From Thozetella sp. PMI_491 (lineage: Eukaryota > Ascomycota > Sordariomycetes > Chaetosphaeriales > Chaetosphaeriaceae): a stretch of 64,000 nucleotides of DNA. Made by a program: the position numbers and the translations under genes. The stretch spans positions 1 to 64,000 of the forward strand of contig MU270075.1 of assembly GCA_021432635.1 (NCBI GenBank), in the 5' to 3' direction. Under the pieces are notes generated by a model. That model had not been told where the DNA came from. It ran no database searches and saw nothing but the letters and a program-made list of their open reading frames with translations. This document shows positions 56,901-64,000 of the stretch, in pieces (the stretch's first letter is position 1; every line of letters starts with the position of its first letter).

Positions 56901-58720
56901 ACGGGTGATATGTTTGTCAACGGGAAACCGCTAGACTCGAGCTTCCAGCGGAAGACGGGATATGTACAACAACAAGGTGAGCTTGTCTACCGAACGTTCC
57001 GGGCTCCGATACTAATTTCTTTTCTATCTAAGACCTTCATCTAGAGACGGCGTCTGTCAGAGAAAGCTTACGGTTCAGCGCTATGCTTCGGCAACCAAGT
57101 TCGGTCAGCAAGGAAGAAAAGTACCGATTTGTCGAAGAAGTTATCCAGATGCTTAATATGGGGGACTTCGCCGATGCTATTGTCGGTGTGCCTGGGGAAG
57201 GCCTTAATGTGGAGCAACGCAAGCTCCTAACTATTGGCGTCGAGCTAGCCGCGAAGCCGAAGCTTCTCCTTTTCCTTGATGAACCGACAAGTGGGTTGGA
57301 CTCGCAAAGCTCTTGGGCTATTGTGGCATTTCTACGCAAACTCGCCGACGCCGGCCAAGCCGTTCTGTGCACCATTCACCAACCTAGCGCCGTGCTCTTC
57401 CAGCAGTTTGACCGCCTGCTCTTCTTGGCCAAAGGAGGAAAGACTGTGTATTTCGGCGATATTGGAACGAATTCCCGCCAGCTTTTGGACTATTTCGAAT
57501 CTAGGGGCGCACGTCGATGTGGCGCTGAGGAGAATCCGGCTGAATATATGCTTGAGATTGCGAATGGGACCAGCGGCCAGAACCAAGACTGGCATACCGT
57601 CTGGACGACGAGCCCCGAGCGTCTGGAGGTCGAGGCAGAGATCGAAAGACTGCACCAAGAAAGAAGCCAACAGCTTCTGCAATCGGGTGCCGCTGGCGAA
57701 GACCACGCGGAATTTGCCATGCCATTTTACCAGCAACTCTCCTCTGTTACGATTCGAGTGTTCCAGCAGTATTGGCGAATGCCTTCCTACATCTTTTCTA
57801 AATTCACGCTTGGTATTGCAGCGGGCCTCTTCATCGGATTCTCCTTCTATCGTGGTGGCGGCACCATTGCCGGCATGCAGAACGTCCTATTCTCCGTGTT
57901 CCAACTCGTCACGCTCTTCTCCACCATTGTTCAGCAAATTCAACCACTCTTCGTCACCCAGCGAGCTCTTTACGAGGTTCGCGAGCGTCCGAGCAAGGCA
58001 TACAGTTGGAAAGCATTTATGATCGCCAACGTGATCGTCGAAATACCCTTCCAGATCATCACCGGTGTCCTTATCTGGGCTTGCTTCTATTATCCGGTGG
58101 TCGGCGCCGGCCAAGACTCGGAAAGACAAGGCTTGGTCTTGATACTGTGCATCTTGCTGTTTATATACGCCAGCTCGTTCGCACAGATGACTATCGCTGC
58201 GCTTCCTGACGCTACTACCGCAGGCGCTATTGTGACGCTTCTAATGCTGATGAGCCTAATGTTTTGCGGCGTTTTGCAGACACCTGCAGCTCTCCCGGGA
58301 TTTTGGAAGTTCATGTATTATCTGAGTCCATTCACATATTGGATCTCCGGTATGGTCTCGACCATGCTCCACGGGCGGCTGGTAGAGTGCTCAGAGGCGG
58401 AGACATCCATCCTCAATCCGCCACTAGGTCAGAGCTGTGGGCAGTATTTCGCCCCCTTCATGGAAGGAGCGGGAGCTTTCGGAAAGCTTCAAAACCCCAA
58501 CGACACTACTGCATGCCGATATTGCTCCGTCATGACTGCCGATACATATCTAGGGGGCAGTGGTATATTCTGGGAAGACCGGTGGCGTAACTATGGTATC
58601 GTGTGGGCGTATGTCCTGTTTAACATACTGATCGCCATAGGCACTTATTACTTCTTCCGTGTGCGGACTGTCCAACGCACCTCAAAACGAGTTGGCTCCC
58701 GCACGGCGAAGAACCCTTAG
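53924..58720 (+). CDS. PDR-type ABC transporter (ABCG full transporter)
   Basis: The three exons are 53924-55011, 55118-56976 and 57033-58720, giving 1544 residues, the usual PDR size. The order is NBD-TMD-NBD-TMD. NBD1 has the PDR-specific Walker [10 protein letters not shown], with Cys for Lys, and signature [13 protein letters not shown]2 has canonical [12 protein letters not shown] and a degenerate signature ([12 protein letters not shown]), the asymmetry typical of this family. Each TMD shows six hydrophobic segments, with a Cys-containing extracellular loop near the end. Intron 1 (106 nt) splits an AG|T codon before TRGLDAATA and intron 2 (56 nt) restores [17 protein letters not shown]. 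Members export azoles, plant defence compounds and metabolites; the substrate here is unknown. Confidence 0.95.
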
Positions 58721-59382
58721 CCTAGTTAACAAGTGGTATGTAGACAATACAATGGCTAGATAGAGTCGTTATTCTGAGGTTAGACGAGGCACTTCCACTA
58801 GCGTGAGACACAACGTCCTGGCCACCTGCGACATGCCTGTACACCTTGTACCGCCGCCTTCCAGAACAACGGACTCAATTTATGCTACCAATTCTTACTC
58901 CTTTCGTGCACATCGCGTTAGAGCTACCCAACGAAGTTCCCAACGAAGTTGAAGCATAGCCGAATGAAGACTTTCCTCGGACATTTTGGCGGACAAATTC
59001 GCTCGGGGTTTTCAGCGGTTCTACCGCATACTTCCTCTTAAATGTACGGGGGTCGGAACATGGCACATCCGTGGTCGGGGCTCGGGGAATGCAAAGAACC
59101 GATCACGGAACTCGGGGGGTCAGATCCAAGGCTCGCTGCACGGTCAGCGTTTTCTTGTATCTAGCAGTTTACTTCATTGCAGGCAATCGCGCGATTGTGA
59201 ACGTTGCTAGACACAGGATGTCCTGTAGGCGGCCGCTTTAGCGCCACCAAATTGGCGAATGGCCAAAGATGAGCGGCCAATTACGAATTCTTTTCGGTGC
59301 CTGAATCGCCGGCTTGCCGATACTTGGCAAATGTAGGATACACCTAAGTGCGAGATGGCTACATTGGTTAGATCAACCGACA
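58721..59382. other. Intergenic between ABC transporter and monooxygenase
   Basis: No gene is recognised. Includes a NotI-like GCGGCCGC at 59229-59236. Confidence 0.45.
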
Positions 59383-59388
59383 TATAAA
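59383..59388 (+). promoter_or_regulatory. TATA-like box of the FAD monooxygenase gene
   Basis: TATAAA lies 37 bp before the first ATG at 59425. This is close, which favours the downstream ATG at 59488 as the working start. Confidence 0.35.
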
Positions 59389-59424
59389 CTGAATAGTCTT
59401 ACAAAGAAAGACATATTTGATTAG

Positions 59425-60956
59425 ATGATGCAAATTATGACCGTCACAGCTATTCACCAATCCCAAGATTCCACCTCTGTCACTGTGATGTCTAATTCTA
59501 ATTACAAAATCCTGATCATAGGTGCAGGACTAACTGGCCTAGCCCTTGCCCAGATTCTGCGCAAGAATGGTATATGCTTTGAGGTCTATGGGCGCGCACC
59601 TAGCGAGGAACGATTTCAAGGCTGGTCTATTGGCATTCACACGTGAGAAAAATTTCGTTGTTACTCTGCATCGCCCGCACCCCCAAGCGGCTCTATGACT
59701 ATCGTCTCCGTGCTTCTAGTATTGCTAAGACCGTGGCAAGAATTCTTGCAGATTTCCTGAAATGTATGCCGGACGATATGCCCCCAATTAATCCCTTAAA
59801 CTCCCTCTATCCGCTTGACCTGCCAGCGCAAGGAGCATTATACGTCAACAACGACCCGAGTTTCCGTCTTGGCGTCCAGGACACGGATAACACGAAATTG
59901 CGCTTGAATAGAGAGCGCTTGAGGTCATGGCTAGCAACGAATATTCCAATCCAGTTCAACAAAGTAGCGGTTTCAGTTGACGAAGAAGAAGGAGCCAGGG
60001 ATGTGACGGTATGTTTTGCGGATGGAACATCGGCAACGGGTGACATTGTGGTTGGGGCGGACGGAGTGAACAGCATTGGTAAGTGCTCGATATTGCCGGA
60101 AAAGCAACCGTATTGATATGATTGAGCAGTTAGAAAACATGTCCTTTCTCGTATTGGGAAGCCGGATCCACTAAGAACACTTCCCATTGGCATCATTGGC
60201 GGGGGACTCACACTTCAGGGCAAGGATTTGGAAGAGCAGCTCTCGTTGGCGCATTCGGGATACATTGTCACTGCGTTCTCAGGGGACGGGACCGTTCTGT
60301 TCGTGGCTGTCAACAGCGTCTCCGTCGAGCCAGTATCAGCAAGCTATTACTGGTTCCTGAGCTTCCCCAACCCTGCTGCGGCTACACAAATGCTGCGGTC
60401 GAACACGGCCACGAACCGCGAAGCGATGTTCCAGCTTGCCCTGGAGAAAACGGAGAACTTGCACCCAACATTCAGGGCGATAATACAGAAGACCGGCCAG
60501 AATGGCATCTCCCTACCGGCTCTAAGGTTTTCCGAGTGTGAGATGGAGAGCATACCCAGGGGAAGAACGACATTGCTTGGCGACGCGGCTCACTGCATGA
60601 CCCCGTGTAAGCCTTATCTTTGCCATTTACGAGGCTAATTATTAATTTACCACTTGACAGTCCGAGGTGAAGGAGGAGTCCATGGGCTTATGGACGCCAT
60701 GAACCTAGGGACAGCGATCTCTCGGATAGAATCCGAGAGCCCCACTGAGTCCGGTTTACACCAAATTCTAGGGGAATTCCAGGACGAGATGAGTCGGCGT
60801 GGTGTGGCAGCCATACATAAATCAAGAGAAAACTTCCAATCGCCTGGAGGCAACGGACGTCCAACAATTTGGAATCAAGAGATGGCTCCTCTCCCACCGG
60901 CAAAGGTGTCGCTGGATTCAATCCCTCGGAGCCTATGTGGAAAGCCCACTTTGTGA
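59425..60956 (+). CDS. FAD-dependent monooxygenase (salicylate-hydroxylase-like family)
   Basis: The four exons are 59425-59642, 59720-60078, 60130-60606 and 60661-60956; introns of 51-77 nt keep phase and give 449 residues from the first ATG (428 from MSNSNYK at 59488). The FAD-binding motifs are the N-terminal GAGLTGLALAQ Rossmann loop, the middle DIVVGADGVNS(I)VRKH (DG motif) and LLGDAAHCMTPFRGEGG, which is restored by splicing of intron 3. This places it among group A flavoprotein hydroxylases acting on aromatic or polyketide-like substrates. It lies just downstream of the PDR transporter on the same strand; a link in detoxification or metabolite export is possible but not shown. Confidence 0.92.
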
Positions 60957-61387
60957 GAGGGAGTATCATTTCTGCTATTCATCATGAGATTAACTCTAAG
61001 ACCTATAGACAATCTAGTAATAAGAGATGGCCATTCCTCTGCTTGGCTATGGGGACATGGCTGTAGCCGTAGAGCTAGTCAAGGAATCTTTCGCTTCGAG
61101 ATACGTTCAAACTAAGTAGCAAATAGTATTCGGGATAGAGTCTGTTTTGTAGAACGATGTTATTTACGCCTGTTTCTGGATGCTGTAAACTAATGGTTAT
61201 CTTCCTTGGACAACATGAATTGTAGGCTATTATCGAAGCAGCTGCTGAGAATATGATAGCCTTCTCACCTTGCTTGATTTGGAGGTGGGAGGCAATCCCG
61301 CGTCGATCATAGGTCAAGTCCATACACACGCCGTACTGTTCCCTCTGCCTCTAAAGGCCATAAAATGTTGATGGGACGGCCATACGG

Positions 61388-61714
61388 ATGCTGCAGGACC
61401 TCGACGTGGAACAAGTTTTAAGCCCGATTCGGCCCGACTTTCACAAGCTCCTTGCGGTACGGGATTATAGGACGAGGAATATGTCTACTTCTGGTCATGC
61501 CCTTGACCCTCATTTATTGGACTACGATTATCCCTCCAAGGTACGGAGAGAGCCATCTTCTCATTCGCCAGAGCCACATTGTCCGAACAGCCCTGTAGGC
61601 TGCGCCTTAGCTGCTATACTTGAGTACCTGTCCAAGCAGAGGTGGCCTATTAGATCAGTCTACTGGAGCCCGGACAAAAATCCACATTTCCTTTTCTCGG
61701 CCGAGATGCTGTAG
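61388..61714 (+). CDS. Hypothetical protein, 108 residues
   Basis: An ATG-initiated single-exon frame of 108 codons with a proline- and serine-rich middle and no recognisable motif. Nothing in the flanks confirms that it is expressed; it may be chance. Confidence 0.25.
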   Translation: MLQDLDVEQVLSPIRPDFHKLLAVRDYRTRNMSTSGHALDPHLLDYDYPSKVRREPSSHSPEPHCPNSPVGCALAAILEYLSKQRWPIRSVYWSPDKNPHFLFSAEML

Positions 61715-63126
61715 GCAACGCCACGAGATCGAATTATTGGGTTCGTTTCCAGAGAGCCTTGTGCCCGAGCCCCGGGTAGGACTACGATAGAGGCCGGATA
61801 GGTGGAGCACTGACGTGGAATATCGAGGCAACATCTCTTGCCCGGGTACCATCGCAATCGCAGTACGCATTCTGACCTAGCGTGGCGTGCGGGCATGGAG
61901 GGTGCGCGCCCCCCTCAGTGACGTGGTGGTTGAAACCGCAACGAATGCTGCCATGCCTGTCGGCGATCACGCGGCAAGACGTCTGACAGAGAGGGGAGGG
62001 TAACGAGATGCGACAAACATGGCGCGGAGTGTGCTAGCCGAACAGATAAACGATCGAATGGCAACTACCGTGACATGGGGAGGTTTCGGTCAGCGTGCAC
62101 GGGAGTTTGCATCTCTGCCCGGGTCGTTACTGGTTTAGTGGAAGAAGGCAGCCTTCACGTCGAGGACAAGTTGGTACCCGATGGCTTTTATGCCTTTTTG
62201 CTGCGTAAGTTGACCATTCCGACGTCGTGGGACAGCAGAGTCTGATGGCTGACGCCCGTGTACAACACTGGGTAGAAGGCGAGCCGCTGGAACCGGTTGA
62301 GTGAGCCTACCTGGGCTGGTGGGGATAGCTCTAAGCATGTGCGTAGCATAAAAAATCGTGGGTGGGCGGTTTGACTTCGGCGGGGTCCACATGTCCACAA
62401 TTGTTGGTTTGCATGCCCATTTCTTGGTTCGGCATCCTGCGGGGGGCCGCCCACCTGAAAGTGAGCGAAGCGCTGCGGCTTGTGTGGCGGTAACCCGCGG
62501 GGGTCCAGAGGCCTCAACGCATCAGAGAGCACACCGGTGCCTTCTGGCCGGACCAGCCAATGGGGAGCGGGGCGTAGATGGTGTTGGCCAATAGGCCCCA
62601 CACACCTGAGGATTTGCGGAAGGCACGGTTCTCAGGTCACAGTGGTGCTCTCTGGGATATGCAATCTGCAATCCGTAAGCCACTATCAGGCACTGACGAT
62701 TGTAGCTTCCGAAACACACACACCCCCTCCACAAGAAAGATCCCCGCTGTGAGATCCACGGGCACGGATTCCGGTCTAACCTTGGGTCGAATTTTCCGGC
62801 CGAGGGGAATTTCTTGCTAGTACCTGTGTATAGACATCTCACCAGGTACCCCATTTTCCCTCGTCTTCGATAGCAGGCAGCCGATGGACGTCGACACTGC
62901 GCTCGATCGAAGCAATAAATATGGAGGGCTTCCGTCTCCTCGGGCCCTCTAAATTTGGTCGTAGAAGAGCTGACCGACTGTGCTCCTACCCCAATACGCC
63001 CAGAAGCCTTGCACAAGCTGTCCTACCCTTAGCACTTATCCCCTTTAGCTCTCTAATGACGGGAAGGCCGACACGTTGCCCGCTGGGCCAACTGAAGCTT
63101 GCTCCTGACGCCACCTGGTCCTGCCA
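61715..63126. other. Upstream region of the right-edge HET gene
   Basis: GC-rich sequence with many short frames and no recognised gene. Pyrimidine-rich patches near 62990-63050 precede the HET start. Confidence 0.4.
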
Positions 63127-64000
63127 ATGAAGTTCCTGGATACATCGACTCTTGCCTTCGCGTCCTTCGCCCCCTATCCTCCGTGCGGGTATGCAATCTT
63201 CTCACACGCTGATAGCCGGCCGTCCGCAAACCTCGTCATCTGCGGCCAGGATGCCGATCGCCCGCCTTCCGGCGATGCAACCGGGGAGCCCTGGCCCGGC
63301 CGCCGCGCCGCGCAAGCCTGTGCCCGAGCACGGGCCCGTGGTATTCGGTACCTCTGGGCCCACAGCCTTTGCGTCGACCAGTCTTCGTCAGCCGAGGTGG
63401 CCGAGTCTGTGACGACCTCTTTCCGTCTCATCTGGAACGCAGACCTCTGCATCGTCGACCTCTCGGACCTTGCACCGGCGACTGCCCACGGTAGCGAGAT
63501 CGCTCTGCACGGATTAGAGAAGGCGCTCGCCAGCTGTCGATGGTTCACTCGTGCGTGGACTTTGCAAGAGCTCGTCGCCGCCAAGCACGTCGAGTTCTAC
63601 GACCATGATGGCAACCTTCGAGCTGCTAAGGTTCCACTCTTGCCGCGCGAGGAACTCGAGATGCTCTCCCGCGTCTCGGGTGTCGATGCGTTAGTTCTCG
63701 CCGATCGAGAGGCGCTGTTTGACGTCTCTCTTGGCCGCCGCATGTCGTGGGCGGTACACCGACAAGCCAGCCTGCCGGAGGACATTGCCTACGCTCTGGT
63801 AGGTATCTGTGGCATCGGCGGCCACCTTGCACCAAACTACGGTGAAGGCCGGCATCTTGCCTTCATCCGCCTGCAGACTAAGATCCTCGAGACGACGACT
63901 GATCTCTCCATCCTCGCTTGGAAGAGGCAGCTCGACGAGGGTAGTGGCGAGGGAGGTGACGAAGGAGAGACGCAGCAAGAAACCCAGCTGCAACAGCGTT
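63127..64000 (+). CDS. HET-domain protein (divergent), running off the right edge
   Basis: The frame is open from the ATG at 63127 to the window end, 291 codons, so the 3' end is missing. It follows the HET-D/E layout: MKFLDTSTLAFASF start, YAIFSHAD where YAILSHTW is usual, LWAHSLCVDQSSSAEVAES where WVDTCCIDKSSSAELSEA is usual, then WFTRAWTLQELVAAKHVEFYD, RRMSWAVHRQASLPEDIAYALVGI, NYGEGRHLAF and LQTKILETTTDLSILAW. Several invariant residues of the first two motifs are changed, so it may be an altered or decaying HET domain. Codon use is strongly GC3-rich, unlike the AT-rich decayed region in the middle of the window. Confidence 0.85.
   Translation, partial: MKFLDTSTLAFASFAPYPPCGYAIFSHADSRPSANLVICGQDADRPPSGDATGEPWPGRRAAQACARARARGIRYLWAHSLCVDQSSSAEVAESVTTSFRLIWNADLCIVDLSDLAPATAHGSEIALHGLEKALASCRWFTRAWTLQELVAAKHVEFYDHDGNLRAAKVPLLPREELEMLSRVSGVDALVLADREALFDVSLGRRMSWAVHRQASLPEDIAYALVGICGIGGHLAPNYGEGRHLAFIRLQTKILETTTDLSILAWKRQLDEGSGEGGDEGETQQETQLQQR

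Noticed and set aside
63152-63412. Plus-strand 86-codon frame near the right edge
   Set aside because: It is an out-of-frame shadow of the HET gene that starts at 63127 and stays open to the window end.
1-64000. CRISPR arrays, tRNA or rRNA genes
   Set aside because: No regularly spaced repeats beyond the short tandem array and no recognisable tRNA or rRNA sequence were seen; the genome is eukaryotic. A tRNA scan was not possible, so a divergent tRNA could have been missed.

Overview
The window looks like accessory chromosome sequence from a filamentous ascomycete (Pezizomycotina, probably a Sordariomycete; this is inference). Genes carry short 47-106 nt introns with GTRNGT-like donors and CTRAY branch points. 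Protein types include HET-domain proteins, Zn2Cys6 regulators, a PDR-type ABC transporter, Dal5-type and sugar-porter MFS proteins, a GLEYA adhesin and a copper amine oxidase. Several loci are decayed, and the nonsense codons in one of them are all of the kind C-to-T change would produce, as in repeat-induced point mutation (RIP).

Layout. 0-1.3 kb: a HET gene cut off by the end of an LTR. 3.1-5.2 kb: secreted GLEYA adhesin. 6.0-8.1 kb: a gene joining a HET domain, one membrane helix and a lectin-like ectodomain, with a 4 x 20 bp tandem repeat upstream. 9.9-11.7 kb: cytochrome P450. 12.1-14.0 kb: full-length HET protein. 14.7-17.6 kb: eight-exon secreted copper amine oxidase. 18.6-20.2 kb: Dal5-type MFS transporter. 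20.4-28.8 kb: a three-gene island (dual Zn2Cys6 regulator, sugar-porter MFS, sulfamidase-like sulfatase) between two direct copies of a ~225 bp repeat. 28.9-33.1 kb: large protein with C2H2-like fingers. 34.5-37.0 kb: type I surface glycoprotein. 39-44 kb: decayed region with a coiled-coil gene, a gamma-glutamyltranspeptidase remnant and a CmcJ-like oxidoreductase with a frame problem. 45.9-48.9 kb: NLR-type gene (HeLo-like / NB-ARC / TPR). 49-51 kb: small genes. 52.1-53.1 kb: kinase remnant. 53.9-58.7 kb: PDR ABC transporter. 59.4-61.0 kb: FAD monooxygenase. 63.1-64.0 kb: start of another HET gene that leaves the window.

Two themes stand out. First, four HET genes plus an NLR in 64 kb suggest an allorecognition/immunity-rich accessory region with ongoing gene birth and death. 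The HET-membrane-lectin fusion is its most unusual member, because it would couple an intracellular HET domain to an outside carbohydrate sensor. Second, the regulator/transporter/sulfatase island looks like a self-contained catabolic unit for a sulfated (perhaps N-sulfated) sugar, with a compound CGG site in the shared transporter/sulfatase promoter. Gene models below were built by hand from splice signals and reading-frame continuity. No database search was possible.
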